From positions 28,071,021 to 28,135,020 of the forward strand of contig NC_087151.1 in the NCBI RefSeq assembly GCF_035594125.1: 64,000 bases of DNA. The letters run 5' to 3'. The position numbers and the translations under genes were made by a program. A model generated the notes under the pieces. It saw only the letters and a list, made by a program, of their open reading frames with translations. It searched no databases and was not told the DNA's origin. The stretch is from Scylla paramamosain (Eukaryota > Arthropoda > Malacostraca > Decapoda > Portunidae). Below, in pieces: positions 26,132 through 37,640 of this stretch; the first letter of the stretch is position 1, and every line of letters begins with the position of its first letter.

Positions 26132-26555
26132 TCACCGGGGCACCGGCTGTGTGGTAGGCTTGGGCATCTTCTGCAGCAGCGCCTGGACTTCCTTGCGCTC
26201 ATCATAGGTCTTCCACAGCTCGTACAGGTTGAGGATATAGCGTGTTATCTCCATGATGCGGTCCAGATCGGTGTTGAGCTCAGCAAACCATTGCTTGCAG
26301 TCCTTCTGGTGCACCACGCATGCCATGTGGATGCAGGCTGTGCATGGCAGGTGGGTAGGTTAGGTAAGTTAGATTAGATTAGGTTGGGTTAGGTAGTCAG
26401 GTAGGTTAGTAGGTAGATTGGGAGAATGAGAAGGGGGCCAGAGAGGTAGGTAGGCAAGTAAGCAGGTAGGAAGGTAGGAATGTAGGCAGGGGAATGGTGA
26501 GAGAAGAACAAGTCATGCAGGAAGGGAGCCACAAATGGGAGAATAATAATAATAA

Positions 26556-26609
<54 letters not shown>

Positions 26610-28516
26610 TAATTATATAATAATAGTTATAATAATAATAATAAATAATAATAATAATAATAATAACAGCTATAATAATAACAACAATAAGATAATAATT
26701 TCATAACACATAACATAACATATAGAAATATTATATCAAATGTGACTAAGAGTACCTGACCTAGACCAAGGCATTACTAACAGATAAACCCATCTCACAA
26801 AGGCCAACAGTACTTAACTTATCTTAACCTAACCTAACACACTCTTCACCTGAGGCAGTACCTAACCTAAACCAAGGTGAATCCATAAACACTCACTTAA
26901 GACAGTAATACCTAACCTAACCTAAGGCATTACAAACAGATGAACCCATCAATACTCCCCTACCCTAGGAAGCACCTACCATAACCTAACCTTATCTAAT
27001 CTGAGGCATTACTAACAGATAAAGCCGTCAACACTTACCTAAGACAACAATACCTAACCTTCCCTAATCTAAGACATTACTAATAGATGAAGCTGTCAAC
27101 ACTCAACCAAAATAGCTATGCCTACCCTAACCTAACACAAGCCATTACTACAGGTGACTCCTCAGAACTCACCGAGGGCAATCTCATAAGGCGGGAAGAG
27201 TAGACACACATCCGTCCTGAGGCTGTCATTGACAATGCGCCAGGCCAGCTGCAGCACCTCCCCCTCCCCCCCCAGATCTTGCATGTACTGCACCAGTGGC
27301 CTGCAACATAGGCAATGCAGTCAGTATGCTACTGAGGTAAATAAGTAAGTGCTCACAACCAACACTTCTGACCAACTCATAATCAAACTCCTGAGAAATA
27401 TTAGTGCAGGTTATTTACTTATATACTTTGTCATCTTTAATATTCTAATATATACACTTAAAACCTTTCTCTCAACACACAAACTCTCAACACTTGTTTC
27501 CACATTCATGATTCTCTTCTAATTAAACTTCTGAGAAATGTTAGAACAGGATATGTAATGCATTATTTAACATTCAAATATACACTTCAACCTTTTCTGT
27601 CAATGGTCCTTCTCCATTTAAACTCCTGAGAACATTAGACCAAGGCATATACTCATACTTTGTCATTCTCAACACTCACATACACACTTGAACTATCAAG
27701 ACAGACCCTCAACACTGTTTTCCTCACATCACACTCTGGGCCTTCTCTAATGAAACTATTGAGTTCTCCCTCCCTCACTGGCTCCATGGTGCAGTGGCTA
27801 GCATGCAGGACTACAAAACTGAATCCAGGCTGGGAAAGTCAATGCACAGCTCATCCACCTCCTCATCCTTCCTTTGGGTTGGTCAATAGAGAGTTAAAAA
27901 GTATTAGTACTCTTAATCTCTCATCCCTTTTACTGATGGACTCTGGAACTCGTTACCTGCTTCTATATTTTCTACTACCTATGAATGTAACTGATTCAAG
28001 AGGAAGGTTTGAAGACACTTCTCTAATTTTGGATAATCCTTCCTTAGGGCTGGTCAATAAAGACTTAACCAGTATTAGTATTCTCAGTCTTTCATTCCTT
28101 TTACTAGTAAACTCTGGAATTCCCTACCTGCTTCTATTTCTCCTTTCCCTATAATTCAAACTTCTTCAAGAGGGGATTTCAAGACACATCTCTAAATGCA
28201 GTGCTCTCTCTCTCTCCCTCTCTCTCGAATGCTACGAATACTCTCCTCCACTGCTACACATCATCTCTACTATCATAAGCTCTTCTATACTACTATTACT
28301 GCTGCTTCTACTAACTACTGCAGGTGTCACCGCCTCACCTATAGGGCTGATAGACGATGAGGCAGCAGTCCAGACTCTCCAGCAGGTAGAACTCGCACTC
28401 AAGGATGTGGTTGGTGCGATATGGGAACTCAGTGGTGTAGGCATAAGAGAACTTGTTTTTCACTGCAACATAAGTTTAAGCATTACTCCCTGAGATGCTG
28501 AGGTTAACTGGGGCAT

Positions 28517-28570
<54 letters not shown>

Positions 28571-29047
28571 TTAGAGAACACTAACAAACAAGCCAATGAA
28601 CAGACCAGCCACTCACCCACAGACTGGCAGGTGGAGATGAGCCTGCTGTTGGAGATGACGCCGAACTCCTCCACTTTGGATGAGAGGAAGACGCTGGTGG
28701 GGGCAAGCAGCAGTGGGTCAATGCAGCGCAGGGAATTCCGGGCATAGAACCTCTTGAGGAACGTGGTGGCTGTGGCTATCACCTGTTGCCGGAGCTTCAG
28801 TGTCTCACCCAGCTGCTGGATGACTGCACACACACACACACACACAGATTAAATTGTAACGAGTCTCCATTGTAATGTAGCACTTTATAAATCTGCCATT
28901 TGTTATGATCAATACTGTTTTTATACACATGCACAAAATAAATGGATAAATAGAATAAACAGAAATATCTGAATAAATAAATACCTAAATCAAATCAAAT
29001 AAGAAAAAAAAAGAGAAGTATGTATTGTCAATTCAATGCACATTTCC

Positions 29048-29093
<46 letters not shown>

Positions 29094-29117
29094 TACACAC
29101 ACAAATAAGAATACAAA

Positions 29118-29148
<31 letters not shown>

Positions 29149-30468
29149 ATAGATAAAAAAAATAAATAAATATAAAATAAACTCATAAAAAAATAAAATA
29201 AATAAATAAAATACTACTACTAATAATGATAATGATAGTAACAATAAAAACACTTACAATTAGTGAAGAAAATCATAATCTTTTGGTATTCCTCCTCAGT
29301 GAGCACCTCCAGGTCTGGCCGGCGCTCCTGGATCAGGTCTTGACTGTCCAGGATCCATTGCTGGCTGTGGGACACACACCACACCATTACAGTACACTGC
29401 ATCACTACACACTCCAGCTTGTTGTGACACACACCACACTATTACACTCCATCACTACGCTCCAGCTTGTTTTGACATATTTTTGTCCCAAATTGTTTGT
29501 TTTTCTTCCTAATTGTGCAGCTGTACATGCAACTATCAGGTAGAACTTGACAGCAATAGACTCATCTATCCTTCCTCTTCAATATGCAATATACTTGAAG
29601 TTCACAAAGAGAATGGTTACTTGTTCCATGGGAACTTTGTGGACATTTGTTACAAGGACTGTGAAGGCCTGCTGGTACTTAATCCTGGGGTGAAACATTG
29701 CTTACTGTCTGAGAAAAAAAGTGCAAAAAGTGTGGAAAAGAATGCCATTTAGATATGCACAAAAAGGCATTTAGGCACAACTTGGGTGTCCTTTTCTTGA
29801 GATCACTTGGCGTTTTGCCAAAATCAATATTATGTTGAACAATCAATGGCACCGGTACCTTCTGACAATGAGAAAGAAGAGTTTGAACAACCCCCCATAG
29901 TTAGGTTAGATTAGTGTCCATAAGGGGGGATTGCAAAGACCCTGGAGGTTAGGTTAGGTCTGGTTAAGTTTGTCTTTAAGAGGGGTCCAGGAGGGGCTGG
30001 ACCCCAAAGTCCAAATTTGGGTTAATTTAGTTTCCCAAGCCTAACACTCTGCTTTCCCGTCAGGTCCCCAAGCTTATTCGAGGGAAGTGAGACCTATTAT
30101 AAAGATTATAACAGAATATCTATAGCAAAGTCTCATGTTCGACACTCTAATACAGTCAAATAAAGTTAACTAAATTCGTCCAACTAATTCACAGTATGGG
30201 CTGGAGTGTTCCTTGTCGACTAGGCCACTAATAAGAGCCAGAGTGCAACTAATTTGTGGCCCTACCGGGTGAATAATCGCCAAAAAGTAACAAGAGTGAC
30301 ATGATAACCACTCACACTTTCCAAGCGTCACTTCTCCCTCCAAGCAACACCTACCACATGCAGGACAAAAAATTACTCCCAAGCACCCCTTCTCTGTGCG
30401 TCATTTGAAACACAGAGCTAATTTCCAGCCACTTACTAGTGAGCGCTCTGCCAGAAGTTCCCCGCCAT
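26132..30468 (-). CDS. CycC: Cyclin C, six coding exons
   Basis: The coding exons in order are 30468-30437, 29364-29258, 28823-28617, 28462-28339, 27300-27173 and 26337-26132. They join with matching phases and GT-AG introns to give 267 residues, close to the 260-285 usual for cyclin C. The N-terminus [56 protein letters not shown] and KQWFAEL are all in the expected order for the two cyclin folds. Cyclin C binds CDK8/CDK19 in the nuclear Mediator kinase module. The C-terminus ends shortly after MPKP, shorter than the vertebrate tail. Exon 5 encodes a run of Gly/Glu (LGGEGE) in a G-rich stretch. A retrotransposon lies just upstream of the start codon. UTRs were not defined. Confidence 0.96.
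26338..27172. repeat. CycC intron 5: (AAT)n tract and CCTAACCTAA minisatellite
   Basis: An (AAT)n-rich tract lies at 26541-26700. From about 26750 to 27145 a degenerate unit of about 80-100 bp recurs four or so times. Its core is CCTAACCTAA, then GGCATTACTAACAGAT, then CAACACTCACCTAAGACA. The CCTAA component is the reverse complement of TTAGG. Confidence 0.75.
27375..27770. repeat. CycC intron 4: degenerate tandem repeat of about 120 bp
   Basis: About three units share CTGAGAA-TATTAG, CAGG-TAT, TATACACTT, CTCAACAC and TTCTAAT-AAAC. They differ by many substitutions and indels. Confidence 0.6.
27778..27870 (+). mobile_element. Degenerate tRNA-derived SINE head
   Basis: The segment TGGTGCAGTGGCTAGCATGC resembles the A-box region of the SINE at 53167 (GTGTAGTGGTTAGCACGC), and TGAATCCAGGCTGGG stands in the B-box position. 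It is too decayed to be a tRNA gene. Confidence 0.45.
27880..28195 (+). mobile_element. Two tandem degenerate LINE A 3'-end fragments
   Basis: Two successive stretches each repeat the LINE A phrase corresponding to CTCTGGAACTCCTTGCCTGC followed by CTATGA and TTCAAGAGG. Both show CTCTGGAA, TACCTGCTTCTAT and CAAGAGG. They lie in CycC intron 4, antisense to the gene. Confidence 0.65.
28519..28566. repeat. (CT)n microsatellite in CycC intron 3
   Basis: About 48 bp of CT dinucleotides lie 50 bp inside the intron from the exon 3 donor. Confidence 0.95.
29052..29220. repeat. (AC)n followed by (AAAT)n in CycC intron 2
   Basis: AC dinucleotides run to about 29100. AAAT and related A-rich tetranucleotides follow up to the exon 2 donor region. 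Confidence 0.9.
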
Positions 30469-30491
30469 TTCTTGGTCGTCGTGTTAACTGT

Positions 30492-30499
30492 TGACGTCG
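30492..30499 (-). promoter_or_regulatory. CRE-like motif upstream of CycC start
   Basis: TGACGTCG lies 24 bases upstream of the cyclin C ATG, in the roughly 50 bases left between the ATG and the LINE B 3' end. It is one base from the ATF/CREB palindrome. Functional use is inference only. Confidence 0.3.
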
Positions 30500-30644
30500 C
30501 TTAGCTGCCGAGTCGGCCGAAAAGCATCTTCATCTTGATCTTGATGGTACAGGTGGCACAGGATCACTCCTGAGCCAGGCCTTTGGATTGTCAACTCCTG
30601 TAGAAAGGGGAAAAAAAAAAGAGAAACGAACAGCATCCTCTATC

Positions 30645-33600
30645 CTAATTGTTCATACACCTGGCACGCCACATTCTCTCCAGAAACTCTTTTACCGCCT
30701 CAATCATCCTTTCATTCGCCTCTCTACACAGTCCCAGCAACAACACCATCCATTCCTTTCCTGTCTTCTCCACTCTTTCATTCCTGTCATGCCCTAACTC
30801 AGTCAGTATCACTTGCATCATCTCATTCCTGTCTCTGGCATACTTCACACACTCCAGCACCACATGTTCCACCGTCTCATCCTCTCCCATGTCACACATC
30901 TGGCACACTTTGCTGCGGGACTCAGACCACCTGTAACTCCTTGCATTCACATCCATACACTGTGCCCTCGCTCGGAAGAGAAGATCACCGCCCAGGCTTC
31001 CATCATACCACCTTTCATACCTCGGGGCCTCTTTCTCCTTGTACCATTCCAGGGTCTTCTTTCTTTCCATTTCATTCTTCCATTCATTCAGTCCCACACA
31101 TTTCACTTCTTTGTCTATCTCATTCTTCCATTTTCTCACATCCCATTCGGCTCCCACTCTGCCTCCTCTTGTTACCACCCATTCACGCTCATTTTGATTC
31201 CTACCAGCCATTCTTATCGCCCACACAACTTGCAATCCATTCCTGTCTGTCATTCTCATGCATCTCTTCCTCCATTTGCTTCCACTTTCATTCCACAGGT
31301 ACACCTTCCTTGCTATTCTTGCATCATCCATTCTCTCAAGCCTAATCTTGTACCTAAGTGTGGCTTTTGTGAGTCTTTCTCTAAAGGTGCTCCATCCCAT
31401 GTCACCCCTCAAGGCTTCAACTGCTGTGCACCTCGGTGCACTCAGTGCCATCCTTGCTACTCTATTCTGGCCCACTTCTAACTTATCAATTTCACTTTCA
31501 TTCCATGCAATCACATCCATACCATACATTATACATGGCACAGCCACACTCTTCCACACTTCTCTCAACACATCATACTTACTTGCTCTCATCCTTGCCG
31601 CGCTTCCCAGTCGACCTGCCCACTGGTTTACCAAACTTATCTTTTCATTCTTTGCCTTTGCACACCCACTAGGACTCATCCTCATCCCCAAGTACTTGTA
31701 TTCTTGCACCTGTTTCAACTCATTCTCTCCAAGTCTCCATACCACATTACTTTCATCCTCTGACCTATTCACAATCATTAATTTGCTTTTCTCACTGCTA
31801 AACCTTACTCCAAAGTCTTTACCATAGCCATCCACTACATCCAACAAACTTTGAAGCTCATCTGCCGATTCACTCATAACAACTATGTCATCTGCATAAA
31901 GGAGCACACATACTTTATCATTCCTCACACTTACCCCTACATTCATTCTTCTCATCCTGGCTGCTAGCTCCTCTGTATACAGGCTAAAAAGGGTTGGTGA
32001 CAATATACAGCCCTGCCTAACTCCTCTCTCACTCTTCACCCAGTCTGTTTCTATGTCTCCTAGCCTGTATCTAGCTCTTGTGTCCACATACATATTTTGC
32101 ACTATGTTAACTATCTTTGCACTCAATCCAATCTTTTCTAAGACTCTACCTAACATTTCTCTGTTCACTCTATCATAAGTTTTCTCTATATCCAAAAAAC
32201 CTAGGTACAATTTACCCCCATCCTTCTTTTTTTTCTCAATCATTTCATTCACCACAAACATATTGTCCTCAGCTCTCCTGTCCCTACGAAAACCATTCTG
32301 TTCTTCACCCAGCACTCCAGCTCTCTCAATCCATTTACACAGTCTCTTATTCAACACTGCACTGAAAACTTTACCTATTGTATTCACTAATGCAATTGGC
32401 CTGTAGTTCTTCAGCTTATTCTTACTCTTAAATCCTCCCTTATGCAACAGACACACTCGGCTCTCATTCCACTTTCTTGGCACTCTCTCTTCATCCCACA
32501 CTCGGTTGAATAACTCAGTCATTCTGTCTATCACTACCTCCCCACCATTCTTGTAGAACTCATAGGGTATATCATCTGGACCTGCTGCCTTGCCATTCTT
32601 CTGCCTTCTCACACACCTCTCCACTTCATCCCTACTGATTCTTTCATCCAGTTCATCTGCATTCTTCCTTTCCAGTGTTACACATTCTTCTCTCACACTA
32701 AACATCTCACCTACCCCACCTACTTCTTCCCAGAACCCTTTGATTGCCTCCCTGATTCCATCCTTCTCTGTTATAACTACACCCTCCACTTTTAGACTCT
32801 CCACACCAACACTACCTGACATATTCTCACCTCTCATGAACTTGTACCATTCACGGCCACCTTCCATACCTTTCTCCCTTAAAGATTGAATCACGCTCCT
32901 TCCACTCTTCACTTTAGCATTCATTATCATTCGTCTTGTCAACCGCTGCTGCTTCACATACGCTGCCCATGCATTCTGATACTCATTCTCTGCCTCATCG
33001 CTTTCATGCCTCTTTTTCCTCAGCCATCTACACTGTCTACTCATTCTCTTTCGCTCCTTCCTAGCCGCTCTGATTTCATCGTTCCACCATGGTTTACATA
33101 CATTCTTTCTTCTACCTACTCTCACAAACCCTATCTGGTTCTCAGCAGCACCCCTCACGTCCTCAACCAGTTTCTCATTCAGATGCTCCACGTCATGCAC
33201 ACTTTCGTCGTCCCAGCTTCTCTCACTCAGATCAACCTGAAAGTTCTCCCACCCTACATCTCTCAGTCTCCACTTCTTTCTCTTACTTGCCACTTTCACT
33301 TCATTCCCACCCTGCATCAAGCACTCCACAACCAGCATGTTGTGATCGGACACGATATCAACCAAACCATCCTCATCTATCCACATGTGTGACACAATTT
33401 CACGCATTCTTCCATTCACCAACATGTAGTCAATTGCCGATTCCTGTTCTCTTGCACTCCAAGTCACACGCCCCTCAGCCAAAGTAACGTTCAGATTTTC
33501 CAGCTCCAGTTCATCAACAAACTCTCCAAGCATTTCACCATTCCTGTTCACCTGTTCCCCCAGTATTCCCACATGTGCATTCATGTCACCCATAATTAGC

Positions 33601-34037
33601 ACTCTCTCCTCTCCATGCTCTCTCACAACTTTCTTAAGTATGTCATACTTCCTCCTATTTTCCCTCTCTGCTCTTTCACCCATGACAGTCATGTACGCTA
33701 CCACCAGTACCACCTTCTCTGGTCTGCCACGACCATCCATGCATTCCACTCTTACTGCAAGCACATCCTCACTACTTGTACACTCCCCCACATCAATCTC
33801 CTCTACTTTCAGTCCTCTTTCTTTCTTGTAGAGTAGGGCTACGCCTCCTCCCAGTGTTTCCTGTGCCTTACGCCCCTTTCCAATCATAACATACTCGCAT
33901 CCCTCCATTCGTACATCATCTCTCAGGTGAGTCTCAGTGAGCCCGACTAAGTCGAACCTCCACTCCCTGAGCTCCTTGCATACATCCTCAAACTTGCCCA
34001 CACCCCATCCTCTCACATTCATACAGCCAATCTTCAC
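30645..34037 (-). CDS. LINE B ORF2: endonuclease/reverse transcriptase, intact
   Basis: The single frame encodes 1130 residues. The EEP endonuclease occupies about residues 1-240: MNVRGW at the start, TETHL, GDMNAHVG near 150 and SDHNMLV near 230. The RT follows with GPDDIPYEFYK, NYRPIAL, LDIEKTYDRV, GVRQGCILSPTLF and YADD at 714-717. One residue in the RT A motif is T where F is usual (EKTYD rather than KAFD). A C-terminal CCHC cluster (CQMC, then H and C within 17 residues) starts near residue 1045. No stop or frameshift is present, so the copy may be young. Several long frames on the opposite strand are shadows of this gene. Confidence 0.93.
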   Translation of the reverse strand: MKIGCMNVRGWGVGKFEDVCKELREWRFDLVGLTETHLRDDVRMEGCEYVMIGKGRKAQETLGGGVALLYKKERGLKVEEIDVGECTSSEDVLAVRVECMDGRGRPEKVVLVVAYMTVMGERAERENRRKYDILKKVVREHGEERVLIMGDMNAHVGILGEQVNRNGEMLGEFVDELELENLNVTLAEGRVTWSAREQESAIDYMLVNGRMREIVSHMWIDEDGLVDIVSDHNMLVVECLMQGGNEVKVASKRKKWRLRDVGWENFQVDLSERSWDDESVHDVEHLNEKLVEDVRGAAENQIGFVRVGRRKNVCKPWWNDEIRAARKERKRMSRQCRWLRKKRHESDEAENEYQNAWAAYVKQQRLTRRMIMNAKVKSGRSVIQSLREKGMEGGREWYKFMRGENMSGSVGVESLKVEGVVITEKDGIREAIKGFWEEVGGVGEMFSVREECVTLERKNADELDERISRDEVERCVRRQKNGKAAGPDDIPYEFYKNGGEVVIDRMTELFNRVWDEERVPRKWNESRVCLLHKGGFKSKNKLKNYRPIALVNTIGKVFSAVLNKRLCKWIERAGVLGEEQNGFRRDRRAEDNMFVVNEMIEKKKKDGGKLYLGFLDIEKTYDRVNREMLGRVLEKIGLSAKIVNIVQNMYVDTRARYRLGDIETDWVKSERGVRQGCILSPTLFSLYTEELAARMRRMNVGVSVRNDKVCVLLYADDIVVMSESADELQSLLDVVDGYGKDFGVRFSSEKSKLMIVNRSEDESNVVWRLGENELKQVQEYKYLGMRMSPSGCAKAKNEKISLVNQWAGRLGSAARMRASKYDVLREVWKSVAVPCIMYGMDVIAWNESEIDKLEVGQNRVARMALSAPRCTAVEALRGDMGWSTFRERLTKATLRYKIRLERMDDARIARKVYLWNESGSKWRKRCMRMTDRNGLQVVWAIRMAGRNQNEREWVVTRGGRVGAEWDVRKWKNEIDKEVKCVGLNEWKNEMERKKTLEWYKEKEAPRYERWYDGSLGGDLLFRARAQCMDVNARSYRWSESRSKVCQMCDMGEDETVEHVVLECVKYARDRNEMMQVILTELGHDRNERVEKTGKEWMVLLLGLCREANERMIEAVKEFLERMWRARCMNN

Positions 34038-34100
34038 ACATTTACTTGCCTGGTTAGTCTCTTTTCTTTCATGTTTGCTGACATCAGTGGGTCCTCCTCG

Positions 34101-34355
34101 TCATGCGTCGTCCACACAACACACCTGCCTCGCCCTCATCCACTCAGCCAGTCGACGTCCTAGCCTCTCATTCCCGTTGTGGTTGAGGTGGACCCCGTCT
34201 CTCCCGAAAAATTTGTCCTGGTCAAGGATCCCATCCATGTCCAGGAAGCTCACGTTGCCCTTCTTCTCTGCCATCCATTCCATCTTGACCTTCATGAGTT
34301 CCATGCATATCTTGCGGTTCGTTTCTCTTCTAACCTTCTCTTCTAAACTTCTCAT
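34101..34355 (-). pseudogene. LINE B ORF1 C-terminal fragment (SGNH/GDSL esterase-like)
   Basis: Eighty-four residues include DGVHLNHNGNERLGRRL, which matches the last conserved block (Asp-x-x-His) of SGNH hydrolases carried by ORF1 of CR1/L2-type elements. It stops 63 bases before the ORF2 ATG. The N-terminal part is absent because of truncation or the LINE A insertion. Confidence 0.7.
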
Positions 34356-34356
34356 A

Positions 34357-37300
34357 TTTTTTTTTTTTTTTTATGTAGGAAGGATACTGGCCAAGGGCAA
34401 CAAAAATCTAATAAAAAAAAGGCCCACTGAAATGCCAGTCCCATAAAAGGGTCAAAGCAGTGGTCAAAAATTGGTGGATAAGAGTCTTGAAACCTCCCTC
34501 TTGAAGGAATTCAAGTCATAGGAAGGTGGAAATACAGAAGCAGGCAGGGAGTTCCAGAGTTTACCAGAGAAAGGGATGAATGATTGAGAATACTGGTTAA
34601 CTCTTGCGTTAGAGAGGTGGACAGAATAGGGGTGAGAGAAAGAAGAAAGTCTTGTGCAGCGAGGCCGCGGAAGGAGGGGAGGCATGCAGTTAGCAAGATC
34701 AGAAGAGCAGTTGGCATGAAAATAGCGGTAGAAGACAGCTAGATATGCAACATTGCGGCGGTGAGAGAGGGGCTGAAGACAGTCAGTTAGAGGAGAGGAG
34801 TTGATGAGACGAAAAGCTTTTGATTCCACCCTGTCTAGAAGAGCAGTATGAGTGGAACCCCCCCAGACATGTGAAGCATACTCCATACATGGACGGATAA
34901 GGCCCTTGTACAGAGTTAGCAGCTGGGGGGGGTGAGAAAAACTGGCGGAGACGTCTCAGAACACCTAACTTCATAGAAGCTGTTTTAGCTAGAGATGAGA
35001 TGTGAAGTTTCCAGTTCAGATTATAAGTAAAGGACAGACCGAGGATGTTCAGTGTAGAAGAGGGGGACAGTTGAGTGTCATTGAAGAAGAGGGGATAGTT
35101 GTCTGGAAGGTTGTGTCGAGTTGATAGATGGAGGAATTGAGTTTTTGAGGCATTGAACAATACCAAGTTTGCTCTGCCCCAATCAGAAATTTTAGAAAGA
35201 TCAGAAGTCAGGCGTTCTGTGGCCTCCCTGCGTGATATGTTTACCTCCTGAAGGGTTGGACGTCTATGAAAAGACGTGGAAATGTGCAGGGTGGTATCAT
35301 CAGCATAGGATTGGATAGGACAAGAAGTTTGGTTTAGAAGATCATTAATGAATAATAAGAAGAGAGTGGGTGACAGGACAGAACCCTGAGGAGCACCACT
35401 GTTAATAGATTTAGGAGAAGAACAGTGACCGTCTACCACAGCAGCAATAGAACGGTCAGAAAGGAAACTTGAGATGAAGTTACAGAGAGAAGGATAGAAA
35501 CCGCAGGAGGGTAGTTTGGAAATCAAAGCTTTGTGCCAGACTCTATCAAAGGCTTTTGATATGTCCAAGGCAACAGCAAAAGTTTCACCAAAATCTCTAA
35601 AAGAGGATGACCAAGACTCAGTAAGGAAAGCCAGAAGATCACCAGTAGAGCGGCCTTGACGGAACCCATACTGGCGATCAGATAGAAGGTTGTGAAGTGA
35701 TAGATGTTCAAGAATCTTCCTGTTGAGGATAGATTCAAAAACTTTAGATAGGCAGGAAATTAAAGCAATAGGACGGTAGTTTGAGGGATTAGAACGGTCA
35801 CCCTTTTTAGGAACAGATTGAGTGTAGGCAAACTTCCAGCAAGAAGGAAAGGTAGATGTTGACAGACAGAGCTGAAAGAGTTTGACTATGCAAGGTGCAA
35901 ACACGGAGGCACAGTTTTGGAGAACAATAGGAGGGAGCCCATCAGGACCATAAGCCTTCCGAGGGTTTAGGCCAGCGAGGGCATGGAAAACATCATTACG
36001 AAGAATTTTAATACGTGGCATGAAGTAGTCAGAGGGTGGAGGAGAGGGAGGAACAAGCCCAGAATCGTCCAAGGTAGAGTTTTTAGCAAAGGTTTGAGCA
36101 AAGAGTTCAGCTTTAGAAATAGATGTGATAGCAGTGGTGCCACCTGGTTGAAGTAGAGGAGGGAAAGAAGAAGAAGCAAAGTTATTGGAGATATTTTTGG
36201 CTAGATGCCAGAAATCACGAGGGGAGTTAGATCTTGAAAGGTTTTGACATTTTCTGTTAATGAAGGAGTTTTTGGCTAGTTGGAGAACAGACTTGGCATG
36301 GTTCCGGGCAGAAATATAAAGTGCATGAGATTCTGGTGATGGAAGGCTTAAGTACCTTTTGTGGGCCACCTCTCTATCATGTATAGCACGAGAACAAGCT
36401 GTGTTAAACCAAGGTTTAGAAGGTTTAGGACGAGAAAAAGAGTGAGGAATGTACGCCTCCATGCCAGACACTATCACCTCTGTTATGCGCTCAGCACACA
36501 AAGGCGGGTCTCTGACACGGAAGCAGTAGTCATTCCAAGGAAAATCAGCAAAATACCTCCTCAGGTACCCCCAACTAGCAGAGGCAAAACGCCAGAGGCA
36601 CCTTCGCTTAGGAGGATCCTGAGGAGGGATTGGAGTGATAGGACAAGATAAAGATATGAGATTGTGATCGGAGGAGCCCAACGGAGAAGAAAGGGTGACA
36701 GCATAAGCAGAAGGATTAGAGGTCAGGAAAAGGTCAAGAATGTTGGGCGTATCTCCAAGACGGTCAGGAATACGAGTAGGGTGTTGCACCAATTGCTCTA
36801 GGTCATGGAGGATAGCAAAGTTGTAGGCTAGTTCACCAGGATGGTCAGTGAAGGGAGAGGAAAGCCAAAGCTGGTGGTGAACATTGAAGTCTCCAAGAAT
36901 GGAGATCTCTGCAAAAGGGAAGAGGGTCAGAATGTGCTCCACTTTGGAAGTTAAGTAGTCAAAGAATTTCTTATAGTCAGAGGATTTAGGAGAGAGGTAT
37001 ACAGCACAGATAAATTTAGTATGAGAATGACTCTGTAGTCGTAGCCAGATGGTGGAAAACTCGGAAGATTCAAGAGCGTGGGCACGAGAGCAGGTTAAGT
37101 CACTGCGCACATAAACGCAGCATCCAGCTTTGGATCGAAAATGAGGATAGAGAAAGTAGGAGGGAACAGAAAAGGGGCTACTGTCAGTTGCCTCAGACAC
37201 CTGAGTTTCAGTGAGGAAAAGAAGATGAGGTTTAGAAGAGGAGAGGTGGTGTTCTACAGATTGAAAATTAGATCATAGACCGCGAATGTTGCAGAAGTTA

Positions 37301-37640
37301 ATGAAGAAAAAGTTGAGGGGGGTGTCAAGACACTTAGGGTCGTCGACGGAAAGGCAGTCCGACCTAGGGACATTTATGGTCCCCTCCCCAGATGGGGACT
37401 CCGAGGCTGGTGTAGGAGTCGCCATGATTTTAAAATTTTTGAATGAAGGGTGTGTGTGTTATTAGGTGCTTGTAGTTTTGTGTGGAGGAAGAGAGTTGTC
37501 TTTAGAGGGCAGGCTGTGACTACCCCCTTGTGTTGTGAGACACAAAGGGAAACGTTCAGTGAGGTCACAGCTGGGTTTAATGATAAGTTCACAGCACCCC
37601 CTGAACAGTGCTTTAGACCTCACTGGGAGTAATTATCGTT
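34357..37640 (-). mobile_element. LINE A copy 2, near-full-length
   Basis: It is the reverse-complement counterpart of 1-3174 with very few differences. The poly(A) lies at 34357-34372 (as T on the plus strand). The 5' leader extends past the region seen in copy 1, to about 37640 before an (AT)n tract. The exact 5' boundary is uncertain: CCTCCTCCTTTATAAGGAGG at about 37660 is an inverted repeat next to it. Confidence 0.92.
34464..37425 (-). pseudogene. LINE A polyprotein, copy 2, with one nonsense and one frameshift
   Basis: The ATG is at 37425. Codon 51, AGA in copy 1, is TGA here (37273-37275). A one-base insertion in a C run near 34925-34932 shifts the frame before the last 140 residues. 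The remaining residues in between retain endonuclease and YADD motifs. The C-terminal 140 residues reappear in the shifted frame at 34886-34464. This copy is therefore inactive, though it diverged recently from copy 1. Confidence 0.92.

Larger units (their letters stand above)
30520..34355 (-). mobile_element. LINE B copy 1 (CR1/L2-superfamily-like non-LTR retrotransposon), 5' truncated
   Basis: The element comprises the end of an ORF1 (34355-34101), a complete ORF2 (34037-30645), and a 3' UTR of about 120 bp ending in AAGATCAAGATGAAGATG-like hexamer repeats rather than poly(A). The related copy at 37793 ends with the same AGATCAAGATCAAGA tail. Short tandem-repeat tails and an esterase-type ORF1 are typical of the CR1/L2 group. 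The 5' part of ORF1 is lost at the point where LINE A copy 2 begins (poly(A) at 34357-34372). Confidence 0.85.

Noticed and set aside
26521..26706. Asn-rich protein
   Set aside because: It is the translation of an (AAT)n tract inside cyclin C intron 5.
30813..33836. Many plus-strand open frames of 80-220 residues
   Set aside because: They lie antisense to the intact LINE B ORF2 and arise from its codon composition; no motif is present.
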